Assembly: GCA_036250195.1 (NCBI GenBank)
Contig: JAVHZZ010000003.1
Location: 55,133,521-55,197,520 of the forward strand
DNA from: Mixophyes australis
Taxonomy: Eukaryota; Chordata; Amphibia; Anura; Limnodynastidae
Direction: 5' to 3'
DNA: 64,000 nt
Shown here one piece after another: positions 1 through 11,279 of this stretch. Positions within the stretch are counted from its first letter, which is position 1; each line of letters opens with the position of its first letter. A program made the translations under genes and the position numbers. Below the pieces are notes generated by a model, which saw only the letters and a list, made by a program, of their open reading frames with translations, was not told the DNA's origin and ran no database searches.

Positions 1-1104
1 TCTGGGATGACGATTCACCCCCAGCAGCAGCAACAGCAGCAGCAGGACTAACGCTTTCTTCAGAGGAATCAATAATAGTGCCGGAGTCATCCAGCCTTAA
101 GTGGGATGCCGGGCTAACTCCGAGCGCTACTGAGGATATTGATGAGGATGGTGTGGTGGGTGTATTTTGTAGCCGTCGGTATGTCGGTGAGCGGAGGGTC
201 TTAGCTGATGAGGGAGTGCTTGTATTCTTTTGGGAAGAACTTTCAGCTTTTCCCAACACTTTGCCATGAACTCTCGTTAAATGGCGTAACATAGACGAGG
301 TTCCAAGATGGTTAAGGTCCCTCCCTCGACTGACTGTGGCTTGACATACACTACAAATGGCTATACAATTGTTGTCTGGATTTGGGTAGAAATAATTCCA
401 CACATAAGAAGTGGATTTTTTTGTTTTATGCCCAGGCATGACAATGGCCTTTTTCTTGTCACGTGCCAGAACTGCTGCCACTGGTGCAGGACTTACACAA
501 ACAACCTCATCCTCATCAACATCCTCATTAGCGCCCTCGTCGCCTACACAAATCTCCCCCTCATCCTCTTCTAATTCCAAAGTGGCATCCTCAATTTGGG
601 TATCACCGGCTACACTCGGGCTATTAAGGCACACATCAGCAGAATGCTCACGATTAGACATCCCACTGTTGGATGGACTCTCCACAGGGATTGTTGTCAT
701 TTGTGAATCAGAGCAAATATTCTCCTGTAATGCCTCACTGTTATCTTGCAGCTCGGCTTTGACGCGTAACAGTAGTTGTGCACCAATTGTAGGCTGGGTA
801 ACTTTTTGGGATCTGCCACTAATAGCCAAAGGTGAAGGCCTCATTCTATCTTTGCCACTGCGTGTGTAGAATGGCATGCTTGCAATTTTTTTTTTATCGT
901 CACTTAACTTTTGCTCAGTTACACTTCTTTTTCGCTTCAATACAGTTAATTTTTTTTTTTTTTTTTTGTTTTTTGCACTAATTTGAAAACACTCTGTTGT
1001 TTGACATCGCCTTGGCCAGATGACGTACTGGGAACACTAACATCAGGACTGGTGACAGAACCTGGTTGCTCATTCAGATCATATGTGGACTGCTTTGAAT
1101 CCAT
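1..1104 (-). pseudogene. hAT transposase N-terminus with BED zinc finger, frameshifted and cut by window edge
   Basis: The start codon is at 1104-1102 (minus), opening with MDSKQSTYDL. The frame breaks in an A-run (T-run 950-967 on +), resumes through a segment beginning MPFYTRSGK (copy B has MPFTTRSGK), and breaks again at an A-run near 405-425. It then runs through a BED finger with VWNYFYPNPDN, Cys-x2-Cys and His-x4-His, followed by a Ser/Pro/Thr-rich linker and an alanine run at the window edge. BED fingers bind DNA and are common at the N-terminus of hAT transposases. The catalytic part is outside the window. Both breaks lie in homopolymers, so they may be real decay or sequencing slips. 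Homology to copy B is clear in the finger and weaker in the acidic linker. Confidence 0.82.
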
Positions 1105-1117
1105 TCTGAGCGCAAAC

Positions 1118-4100
1118 TACTGGGGAGTGCTAAAAATTATTTAGTAGATACTGCTGACAGTTATGACTTTTAAAAGCCAGAAATATTAATGCACAATTAG
1201 GGAGGACACCCCAAACGCACTCAGGTGTGCTAAAAATTATTTAGTAGATACTGCTGACAGAAATGACTTTTGACAGCCAGAAATATTAATGCACAATTAG
1301 GGAGGACACCCCAAAAGCACTGAGGAGTGCTAAAAATTATTTAGTAGATACTGCTGACAGATATGACTTTTGACAGCCAGAAATATTAATGCACAATTAG
1401 GGAGGACACCCCAAAAGCACTGAGGAGTGCTAAAAATTATTTAGTAGATACTGCTGACAGATATGACTTTTGACAGCCAGAAATATTAATGCACAATTAG
1501 GGAGGACACCCCAAAAGCACTGAGGAGTGCTAAAAATTATTTAGTAGATACTGCTGACAGATATGACTTTTGACAGCCAGAAATATTAATGCACAATTAG
1601 GGAGGACACCCCAAAAGCACTGAGGAGTGCTAAAAATTATTTAGTAGATACTGCTGACAGATATGACTTTTGACAGCCAGAAATATTAATGCACAATTAG
1701 GGAGGACACCCCAAAAGCACTGAGGAGTGCTAAAAATTATTTAGTAGATACTGCTGACAGATATGACTTTTGACAGCCAGAAATATTAATGCACAATTAG
1801 GGAGGACACCCCAAAAGCACTGAGGTGTGCTAAAAATTATTTAGTAGATACTGCTGACAGATATGACTTTTGACAGCCAGAAATATTAATGCACAATTAG
1901 GGAGGACACCCCAAAAGCACCGAGGAGTGCTAAAAATTATTTAGTAGATACTGCTGACAGATATGACTTTTGACAGCCAGAAATATTAATGCACAATTAG
2001 GGAGGACACCCCAAAAGCACTGAGGAGTGCTAAAAAATATTTAGTAGATACTGCTGACAGATATAACTTTTGACAGCCAGAAATATTAATGCACAATTAG
2101 GGAGGACACCCCAAAAGCACTGAGGAGTGCTAAAAATTATTTAGTAGATACTGCTGACAGATATGACTTTTGACAGCCAGAAATATTTATGCACAATTAG
2201 GGAGGACACCCCAAAAGCACTGAGGAGTGCTAAAAATTATTTAGTAGATACTGCTGACAGATATGACTTTTGACAGCCAGAAATTTTAATGCACAATTAG
2301 GGAGGACACCCCAAAAGCACTGAGGTGTGCTAAAAATTATTTAGTAGATACTGCTGACAGAAATGACTTTTGACAGCCAGAAATATTAATGCACAATTAG
2401 GGAGGACACCCCAAAAGCACTGAGGAGTGCTAAAAATTATTTGGTAGATACTGCTGACAGATATGACTTTTGACAGCCAGAAATATTAATGCACAATTAG
2501 GGAGGACACCCCAAAAGCACTGAGGAGTGCTAAAAATTATTTAGTAGATACTGCTGACAGATATGACTTTTGACAGCCAGAAATATTAATGCACAATTAG
2601 GGAGGACACCCCAAAAGCACTGAGGAGTGCTAAAAATTATTTAGTAGATACTGCTGACAGATATGACTTTTGACAGCCAGAAATATTAATGCACAATTAG
2701 GGAGGACACCCCAAAAGCACTGAGGAGTGCTAAAAATTATTTAGTAGATACTGCTGACAGATATGACTTTTGACAGCCAGAAATATTAATGCACAATTAG
2801 GGAGGACACCCCAAAAGCACTGAGGAGTGCTAAAATTTATTTAGTAGATACTGCTGACAGATATGACTTTTGACAGCCAGAAATATTTATGCACAATTAG
2901 GGAGGACACCCCAAAAGCACTGAGGAGTGCTAAAAATTATTTAGTAGATACTGCTGACAGATATGACTTTTGACAGCCAGAAATATTAATGCACAATTAG
3001 GGAGGACACCCCAAAAGCACTGAGGAGTGCTAAACATTATTTAGTAGATACTGCTGACAGATATGACTTTTGACAGCCAGAAATATTTATGCACAATTAG
3101 GGAGGACACCCCAAAAGCACTGAGGAGTGCTAAAAATTATTTAGTAGATACTGCTGACAGATATGACTTTTGACAGCCAGAAATATTAATGCACAATTAG
3201 GGAGGACACCCCAAAAGCACTGAGGTGTGCTAAAAATTATTTAGTAGATACTGCTGACAGAAATGACTTTTGACAGCCAGAAATATTAATGCACAATTAG
3301 GGAGGACACCCCAAAAGCACTGAGGAGTGCTAAAAATTATTTAGTAGATACTGCTGACAGAAATGACTTTTGACAGCCAGAAATATTAATGCACAATTAG
3401 GGAGGACACCCCAAAAGCACTGAGGAGTGCTAAAAATTATTTAGTAGATACTGCTGACAGATATGACTTTTGACAGCCAGAAATATTAATGCACAATTAG
3501 GGAGGACACCCCAAAAGCACTGAGGTGTGCTAAAAATTATTTAGTAGATACTGCTGACAGATATGACTTTTGACAGCCAGAAATATTAATGCACAATTAG
3601 GGAGGACACCCCAAAAGCACCGAGGAGTGCTAAAAATTATTTAGTAGATACTGCTGACAGATATGACTTTTGACAGCCAGAAATATTAATGCACAATTAG
3701 GGAGGACACCCCAAAAGCACTGAGGAGTGCTAAAAAATATTTAGTAGATACTGCTGACAGATATAACTTTTGACAGCCAGAAATATTAATGCACAATTAG
3801 GGAGGACACCCCAAAAGCACTGAGGAGTGCTAAAAATTATTTAGTAGATACTGCTGACAGATATGACTTTTGACAGCCAGAAATATTTATGCACAATTAG
3901 GGAGGACACCCCAAAAGCACTGAGGAGTGCTAAAAATTATTTAGTAGATACTGCTGACAGATATGACTTTTGACAGCCAGAAATTTTAATGCACAATTAG
4001 GGAGGACACCCCAAAAGCACTGAGGTGTGCTAAAAATTATTTAGTAGATACTGCTGACAGAAATGACTTTTGACAGCCAGAAATATTAATGCACAATTAG

Positions 4101-5230
4101 GGAGGACACCCCAAAAGCACTGAGGAGTGCTAAAAATTATTTGGTAGATACTGCTGACAGATATGACTTTTGACAGCCAGAAATATTAATGCACAATTAG
4201 GGAGGACACCCCAAAAGCACTGAGGAGTGCTAAAAATTATTTAGTAGATACTGCTGACAGATATGACTTTTGACAGCCAGAAATATTAATGCACAATTAG
4301 GGAGGACACCCCAAAAGCACTGAGGAGTGCTAAAAATTATTTAGTAGATACTGCTGACAGATATGACTTTTGACAGCCAGAAATATTAATGCACAATTAG
4401 GGAGGACACCCCAAAAGCACTGAGGAGTGCTAAAAATTATTTAGTAGATACTGCTGACAGATATGACTTTTGACAGCCAGAAATATTAATGCACAATTAG
4501 GGAGGACACCCCAAAAGCACTGAGGAGTGCTAAAAATTATTTAGTAGATACTGCTGACAGATATGACTTTTGACAGCCAGAAATATTTATGCACAATTAG
4601 GGAGGACACCCCAAAAGCACTGAGGAGTGCTAAAAATTATTTAGTAGATACTGCTGACAGATATGACTTTTGACAGCCAGAAATATTAATGCACAATTAG
4701 GGAGGACACCCCAAAAGCACTGAGGAGTGCTAAACATTATTTAGTAGATACTGCTGACAGATATGACTTTTGACAGCCAGAAATATTTATGCACAATTAG
4801 GGAGGACACCCCAAAAGCACTGAGGAGTGCTAAAAATTATTTAGTAGATACTGCTGACAGATATGACTTTTGACAGCCAGAAATATTAATGCACAATTAG
4901 GGAGGACACCCCAAAAGCACTGAGGTGTGCTAAAAATTATTTAGTAGATACTGCTGACAGAAATGACTTTTGACAGCCAGAAATATTAATGCACAATTAG
5001 GGAGGACACCCCAAAAGCACTGAGGAGTGCTAAAAATTATTTAGTAGATACTGCTGACAGAAATGACTTTTGACAGCCAGAAATATTAATGCACAATTAG
5101 GGAGGACACCCCAAAAGCACTGAGGAGTGCTAAAAATTATTTAGTAGATACTGCTGACAGATATGACTTTTGACAGCCAGAAATATTTATGCACAATTAT
5201 GGGGGACACCCCAAAAGTGCTGGGGAGTGC
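1118..5230. repeat. 100-bp tandem array, about 41 units, with 1.7-kb higher-order repeat
   Basis: The unit (start GAGTGCTAAAAATTATTTAG, including CACAATTAGGGAGGACACC) recurs every 100 bp exactly from about 1118 to about 5230. Units differ by a few point variants. The same variant string recurs with a 1700-bp offset (for example 1821/3521, 2031/3731, 2281/3981, 2441/4141, 3031/4731), so blocks of 17 units were duplicated. The array lies between the promoter and start codon of hAT copy A. The final unit (about 5180-5230) is diverged. No coding potential is seen. Confidence 0.97.
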
Positions 5231-5396
5231 CAAATATGAAGAAAAAATAATAAACCTCTATCCTCCTCTCTGCACTAGCGATTTTGGTTAGAGCAATTGC
5301 AAGAACAATATTGTATTCTCTGTCCCTGCTCTAATTAGCCTATGACTACACCCTGCTCTCTCCCTCAAATGGCGATGGATTGCTGTGGAGGCGTGT

Positions 5397-5403
5397 ATTT
5401 ATA
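5397..5403 (-). promoter_or_regulatory. TATA box of hAT copy A
   Basis: The minus strand reads TATAAAT about 172 bp inside the 5' tip, next to a TATCGCGAGA word. Copy B has the same TATAAAT and TATCGCGAGA arrangement about 160 bp from its tip. Conservation in two divergent copies supports a core promoter firing toward the transposase. Confidence 0.6.
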
Positions 5404-5575
5404 AAGTTGAAGTATCGCGAGAACCGTGCCCCGAGATCCGACGACGTCACAATGACGTTCGGCCTCGATTTGGATTCGGAATGGGCGGGAGAGTACCGAG
5501 CTGCTCAGCTCGGTACTCGGATACCCAAAGTTCGGGTGGGTTCGGTTCTCGGAGAACCGGACCCGCCCATCTCTA

Positions 5576-6779
5576 CATATTATAAAAGTTCTCAGCTTGA
5601 TAAATACTAATCTTCTGAGTATGATGTCTTCATCTAAAATTGAACCAGGAAGCATGCATTATGTCATTGCAATTGTGTATCAGGGCACATTTGTTGCTGG
5701 ATGTGTCCAGCAACAAATTTTAGAAAATTTTAGAAAATTTAATTTTAGAAAAGGCCACATATGACCAGACTTAGGGTGTCAAGGAAACTGGCCACTCTCT
5801 TATCAATATGTGCACTATTTTATAGAGCGATAATTTACTATTTAGACAATACACAAATATAACCATGGTCTCAATAAAGACTGTATTATTATATAGCATT
5901 TATTTTATATACCTACAGTAGGAGTTGAAATCATTCAGTTATGGGGTTGAGGCAGGGGTTTTTGGGCAGCTCAGAAATAGTGCCCTGAGGGGGGCTTCAA
6001 ATATAAATCTTGGGCTGGATATGTCAGAAGAATTTGTGTGATAAAAGAGAAATTTCTCTTGACAATGTTTACATAAGAAATGGTCATGACATTTGAGCTA
6101 TAATGCGAGTATGCAGCCACAATTTTCTTTTTAATGTGCTTCTTTTGTTTATGAGTATGTTTGATTTATCTAACATCTAGGCCTGCATGTAAACATACTA
6201 CTTCCTGTTGCCGAAAATATGACACGTGACAGTTGCTTGAAATTCTGGTTAGGATTTAAAACAATACTTAGTATTGGTCATTCTTTATAATTGTATACAG
6301 TTATATGCTATTATTATTCTTTAATATGATTCTCTTTCGAGGTTTGCTTTTAATGGGATATACTTAATCAGGGAACTTGAGTTTCAGGGAATGTAATACT
6401 TAACATTTGAAATCACTAATTTTAATACATTTTATATATAATTAAGATCAAATTAAACCTAGATCTGACAACAAGTGTCATTTGTTTCAAATAATCTAGT
6501 CATATTTAAGAAGACAATGTTCCTATTATCCCCATTATCAATAGGTATTTGTACATGTAAACTGATATCATTGTATGGGATTTAGTATTACTTGTGTGAC
6601 AACCAGATTTACAACTACTCATCTGACCTTATTTTCTTTGAATTAGCCACATATCTTTTAGATATCTGATCATGTATGTCTCAATGGTATCTTAATTCAT
6701 AATTTTTTAACACTTAGTGGCCCAATCATTCTACCTACTTCCTAAGTTTGCTATCTTGATGTCACCCACAACTCAATTT
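5576..6779. other. AT-rich stretch without recognisable features
   Basis: No open frame, repeat or RNA gene could be supported here. Confidence 0.5.
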
Positions 6780-7140
6780 TTTCCCATTTAGGACAATCTC
6801 TAAGTCGTATCACTTCCACTTGCAACATCTTCAAAATGCATCCTTTATTCATACAAGATGCCACCAAGTTCCTGATCCACTCCCTTATAATTTCCTTCCT
6901 TTACCATCAAAACCCCCTTTTCGTCTCACCTGCCAATGACAAAACTATCTTCTGGGTAATCAATCTTGAATTGTACTAAGAGACTGATCCACACTTCCCT
7001 TCTTTCTTCGTTTACTGACCAATTCTGTAAAGCCCTTCATTAGTTACTTATGTACTTCAAAATAATATGTTCAGCCTTGCCTACCTGTCCATCCATACCT
7101 CCTGTCCCACCTATATTTCTCACCCATAAAGAGTCGCCCT
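6780..7140 (+). pseudogene. L2-like LINE reverse transcriptase fragment, badly decayed
   Basis: The stretch near 6810-6910 can be read, with frameshifts, as the L2-type segment that normally reads like HFHLRNI..IRPFL..D..KLLIHSLIIS. The same protein segment is found at 62150-62240. The fragment is short, has stops in all frames and continues into C-rich degenerate sequence. It was recognised from recall of the family and not by alignment. Confidence 0.5.
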
Positions 7141-8474
7141 CTGAGCTCCTTTATACCACGTTCACACTGCCACCCTGGCTATATCCCAGGTTTTTAGGTC
7201 AGTGGTATTAGTGACCTTCTAAAGTCTTTCCCTCTAACAACCTCATCCGTTGCACAGCTACAAGACGTTTCCTATACAACTTCCCCTTATGCACCTTTTG
7301 ACCCAATCCTAACAAAATCTTTTCATCCTTTAAAATATTTAAAAGTCTTTGAAGAATAATTTCTTCAAAGAAACATGTCCCTTCATCTTCTGCATAATCT
7401 CTGTCCTTACATCCATTCTGCCGATAGTATCCACCCACATATTATGCAGATTTTAGTGGTAGAGGCAACTTTCCCATTTATTACTAACTCAAGACAATAT
7501 TCTCTTTTGTGTATCTGCATCATATTATGTAAAAATTCAACTGTAAAATGTATTACTAACACTGTCAGGCCATCTCTATGCTTTCTCTATGCTCTCTAGT
7601 ATGCAGGACATAAGTCTGTCGCAAATACTACTGTTTATGGGCTGGAAGCATCTTGAGATTCATCGGAATGGACATATGCATGTAAATATTTTTTTATTGC
7701 GTATGTATTTCCCCCCTCAAAAATTTTGAGCACTTTTTTGTCCACCTCTAAATGAATCCTACAATCTCTTGAAGTGACAACCTGCTGTGGTCGCTTTGTC
7801 ATACGTATTTCTCCAGTGTCTCTGGCTTCCTCAATGGGCAATGTTTTTATTACATTTGTGCATTTTATTCAGCACCACTGGCTCCAAAAATACCTTTTGA
7901 GACAAGTTATACTCTGCACACCTCTGGACCTCTTATCACACCCAGACCAGAAACACAGGAACAGGACCTAAATCAACTAAATTAGACCTCCACCTGGCCA
8001 GATAAGAAGAAGACATACAACCTAAAGAAAAGCAAGGGCATCCAGAGCCACATGATTCTACACACAAACCCCACCAAGCACTTCATGCCAATAGGCAGCC
8101 AAGTAGATATTTATTTACTTCTCTAACTGGGTGGAGGATTTCCGTGTTTATAGCTCAGACAACATTTCCATACCGGCAAAGTGTACTGGTGAAGTTAAAA
8201 TTTGGATGAAGTGCACCTGAAAAAGAATTTCCCCACCTAAATTGTCCTTGAAAAGTGGGAAATGCATCCCTTTGAAGTATTGTACAAGGCCCAATCAGCA
8301 CCTAAAAGGATTGGAAACATTAAGTCTCATGCATGTGGGTGTATAAGTAGAAGTCTGCCAGAAGTATTGGACTGCTTCAAATTATTATTAGGCTGGACTG
8401 TGTTCACAAATTCAACTTAAGATTGGATTCACAGTGTCAGTCTCTCAGCCCTAAGGATAATAAACTGTTGGCTT
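7141..8474. other. Mostly unique sequence with a short repeat fragment
   Basis: 7160-7206 (TTCACACTGCCACCCTGGCT...) resembles the left end of the inverted-repeat element at 16044-16210, so it is probably a truncated relative. An AATAAA near 8458 could be a polyadenylation signal of an old retroelement. The rest shows nothing I can name. Confidence 0.4.
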
Positions 8475-8830
8475 AACTTACATAGTTACATAGTTAGGTT
8501 GAAAAGAAGGCAGGTCCAGCAAATTCTAACTTTATTGAATGTAAAACACCTCCCTCCCAGTTTAACAAGTGCCAATTTAGTCTCACAAGGAGAAAAATAT
8601 TTCCTAACGTCAAAACTGTAAATCATATAAATATTATAGTTAAATTGCCCTCTATAATGTCCTCTGCTAACTATAAAGAAAGTCATAGAATCCATTTTTC
8701 TATTAATTTAGTGAATTTTCTATTATCACCACATTTGGTAAGAAATTCCACAGGATAACCACCCGTGTGATAAATAAAGATCTGCATAGGAATGAATGCA
8801 CTTAAACGCCACAGTTGTAGGATTCCTTTA
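8475..8830 (-). repeat. Degenerate amphibian interspersed repeat
   Basis: It starts with CATAGTTACATAGTTAGGTT and runs through phrases like ATCACCACATTTGGTAAGAAATTCCACAGGAT, which I associate with an abundant frog dispersed repeat (consensus close to CATCACC..CTCTGGTAGAGAATTCCACA). The family name and the orientation are uncertain. Confidence 0.4.
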
Positions 8831-9262
8831 CACTTACCTTCAGGGGTTTAAAAATTCCTTGCCTTCTTTTGAATTTATTTCCAATAGTCTGTAACTTGGA
8901 GACACAAACAAGCCTATATAGCATCCAAGAACGGGAAGTGCTCCCTCTTTTGCTTTACAAATCCCATCATCCCCCCAGTCATGATATTTCTGTTAATTAT
9001 GTATGGTTGTTTGTCTTGTTCATTTAGTTTTCTTGTTTGCTATTCATATATGGCATAGTCATTTGGAGACAGGGGCGGGCTGGGCCGGGGGGCAGGGGGG
9101 CATCGCCCCCCCGGGCCGCTCAGTCCGACCCCTGTTTGGGCCGGCCTCAACTCCCCCGGAAGCCAAATTTGTATAACAATATCCGCAGCCGTATTGCAAA
9201 ACACACGATGTGGCCGCGTCCAGCACGCAGACGGCCACGTCCAGCACGCAGACGGCCGCATC

Positions 9263-10098
9263 ACCACTCTACCAAGCCCTTCACTGGCTCCCCTTCCCCT
9301 ACAGAATCCTTTTCAAGCTCCTCACTCTGACTTACAAGGCCCTCGCCAACTCCACTGCTCCCTACATCTCTAACCTTATCTCTATTCACACTCCCTCCCG
9401 CTCACTGCGATCGTCCAACGATCGTTGCCTCTCTTCCCCTCTGATTACCTCCTCTCATGCACGTATCCAAGACTTCTCCCGCGCCGCTCCCCTCCATTGG
9501 AACAAGCTCCCCCGCTCCATCAGAACTTCCCCTAATCTGTCCTCTTTCAAACGAACATTAAAAACCCACCTTTTCCTTAAAGCCTTCCAGTCTCATGCCT
9601 AAACTCCCACCGGTCGGCTACCTCTCTTTCTCATCCCTTCTTCCCTTCTCCCCCTTCCTCGACTCCGTCTCCGTTTCTCCTGTCTCTCTATCTCATCCAT
9701 GTGTCTGTCTGTCTTCCCCTCCCTTTAGATTGTTCGCTCCTTTGAGCAGGGCTCTCCTACCTTCTGTTTCCATCACTTTTAACTGCGCTCTCCAGCTACT
9801 CAGCTCACCTCCTCTCAGTCCCTCTGCCCTCTGTCTCCTCTCGCTTCTCTCCGCTCCCCTCAGTGACTCTCAACCTGTCATCCGTGCCCACCCTCTTGGG
9901 CCATAGTTACCTGCCTATACTCACTTTCCCCTCCCTCCCTCTCTTTCATGCTGTGCCTGAGCCCCCAGAGTTATAGTGCTTACTATTACTTGTACTGTGC
10001 TGTTTCACCTTGTACTGTGCCATTGTTTGTCCTTGTACGGTGCTACGGATACTTTGTGGCGCCCTATAAATAAAAATTAATAATAATAATAATAATAA
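9263..10098 (+). mobile_element. L2-like LINE, 3' fragment (RT C-terminus, 3' UTR, tail)
   Basis: 9263-9602 encodes LYQALHWLPFPYRILFKLL, then PSRSLRSSND, HWNKLPRSIR and FKRTLKTHLFLKAF, the usual C-terminal tail of L2/CR1-type reverse transcriptase proteins. The stop is at about 9600. A pyrimidine-rich 3' UTR follows, then TGGCGCCCTATAAATAAA and an (AAT)n tail, a typical L2-like 3' end. It is 5' truncated, as most LINE copies are. The copy at 36386-37135 is the same family and similarly truncated. Confidence 0.85.
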
Positions 10099-10099
10099 T

Positions 10100-10157
10100 C
10101 ACGTGACACGCGATGCGGCCGCGTCATCACTGACGCGGCCGCATTGCGTGTCACGTG
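10100..10157. repeat. GC-rich inverted repeat, 27-bp arms
   Basis: CACGTGACACGCGATGCGGC... pairs with its complement across a 4-bp centre with very few mismatches. A partial relative of one arm lies left of the L2 insertion (near 9205-9260). Confidence 0.85.
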
Positions 10158-10205
10158 ATGGGGCCCGCCTGTGTGCCCCCGGGCAATGCAGTGTACCGGG
10201 CCCCT

Positions 10206-10206
10206 A

Positions 10207-10249
<43 letters not shown>

Positions 10250-10327
10250 TGTGTGTGTGTGTAAAAAAAATATATATGTATGTAAAAAAAAACAAAAACG
10301 TGATTATATATATAATCACTTTTTTTT

Positions 10328-10373
<46 letters not shown>
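10206..10373. repeat. (TA)n and (GT)n microsatellites
   Basis: TA runs at about 10206-10244 and 10329-10373 flank a short GT run and the palindrome GTGATTATATATATAATCAC (10300-10319). Open frames across it are low-complexity artefacts. Confidence 0.95.
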
Positions 10374-10376
<3 letters not shown>

Positions 10377-10439
10377 GCCCCCTTAACTTACCTTACGTCC
10401 GATCATCTTCTTTTTTCCGCGCCGCTGAGTCTCTTCTGC

Positions 10440-10519
10440 CCTCTTCCGTGCTGTGGTTGCAGTGAATGCTGGGCGTGACATCACGCCCAGCATTCACTGC
10501 GAGCACAGCACGGAAGAGG
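10440..10519. repeat. Near-perfect 39-bp inverted repeat
   Basis: The arms 10440-10478 and 10481-10519 (CCTCTTCCGTGCTGTG...) pair with about 2 mismatches over a 2-bp centre. It would form a cruciform or hairpin RNA. Confidence 0.9.
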
Positions 10520-10659
10520 GAACCAGGGAGGGAGCCGGATCACCGCTGATGTGACCGCAAGGTAAGAATTTTAAAAAAAATTCGAACGGGCCCCCCTTGC
10601 CTGCAGGGCCCCCGGGCACCTGCCCATCGTGCCCAATGGAAGAGACGGCCCTGGCCCTG

Positions 10660-11279
10660 GGTAGAGTTTCAGCTAATGTACCCTTTGAGGCCCAAAGGGG
10701 TGTAGTCTCTCTGAAGCTGTATGTTAGAGCCTGGGATTCTGGGCTGGATAGCAATCCCTATGTTTGGTTGTATAGTATTAGCTGGTTATTTGAACTTGCA
10801 TTGCTTTGTTCGCCACAATCATTTATACAATAGTGACCATAGTTCGTCAAAATTGAAATCTGTGTTCATGTTCTTATTTCAGGTATCTTTATTATAATAT
10901 GGGGTAGAAGGTGTATGTGCAGAGGGAGAATATTAGTCGTTTGGTGTTTATAGTAAAGAGCTACTCCTATGCTTTTTTCTTCTATTTGCAATTTATGACC
11001 GTTTGTCCTCTGTATCGTCCTTTGTACATGAACTACAGACTGAGTAACTATAACATTACTTGTACTATTTTTATTTTAATTCCATGTAAGGAGATATTAA
11101 AATTAAGAGAGATGTAGCGGTCTATTAATTTATTTTTTATTATTATATTTGGTAAGGTGCTTTCCCCCACCCAAAAATGGGAAGAAATAACCTAAATGTC
11201 TATTAGCTATATGTATGCTTACCCTCTATTTGTTTGTTTTAAAATGTTATTACTTTCTTTGTAGTAAGTTTGAAAAGTG
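10660..11279. other. No recognisable feature
   Basis: AT-rich sequence without supported coding or repeat structure. Confidence 0.4.

Larger units (their letters stand above)
1..5575 (-). mobile_element. hAT transposon copy A, 5' portion (continues left of window)
   Basis: The element reads on the minus strand. Its 5' end is at 5575: the minus strand starts TAGAGATGGGCGGG, close to the end of copy B (TAGGGATGAGCG). The subterminal 200 bp contain repeated CCGA/TCGG words, as in copy B. The would-be 8-bp target copy on the right is CATATTAT (5576-5583), but the left end is outside the window so it cannot be checked. In transcript order it contains a terminal repeat, a TATA box, about 41 copies of a 100-bp unit, and the transposase start at 1104. 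Membership of the same hAT family as copy B is seen from the shared BED finger and termini. Confidence 0.85.
9070..10653. mobile_element. Palindrome-rich DNA element, interrupted by an L2 fragment
   Basis: The left end reads CAGGGGCGGGCTGGGCCGGG. The right end, on the other strand, reads CAGGGCCGTCTCTTCCATTG or starts six bases further out. Both ends have GC-rich subtermini with GGGCCCCCGGG words, a style seen in frog hAT-like non-autonomous elements. Three nested palindromes and two TA runs fill the right half. An L2 3' fragment sits at 9263-10098. I found no convincing 8-bp target duplication, so the ends and superfamily are tentative. Confidence 0.45.

Noticed and set aside
78..869. Plus-strand open frames at the window start
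   Set aside because: They are antisense shadows of the hAT copy A transposase, whose minus-strand frames encode a recognisable BED finger.
1118..5230. CRISPR-like array
   Set aside because: Units are contiguous 100-mers without unique spacers, in vertebrate-type DNA; this is satellite DNA. The same applies to 18416-19930.
5365..5655. Overlapping 66-96-codon frames on both strands
   Set aside because: They cross the terminal repeat and flank of hAT copy A; no domain, and the terminal inverted structure explains the open frames.
10077..10478. Frames of 80-107 codons rich in Ile/Tyr
   Set aside because: Translations of (TA)n, (GT)n and palindromes.
9070..10653. Assigning the palindromic element firmly to hAT
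   Set aside because: CAGGG-type ends fit, but no 8-bp duplication was found with any choice of right end.
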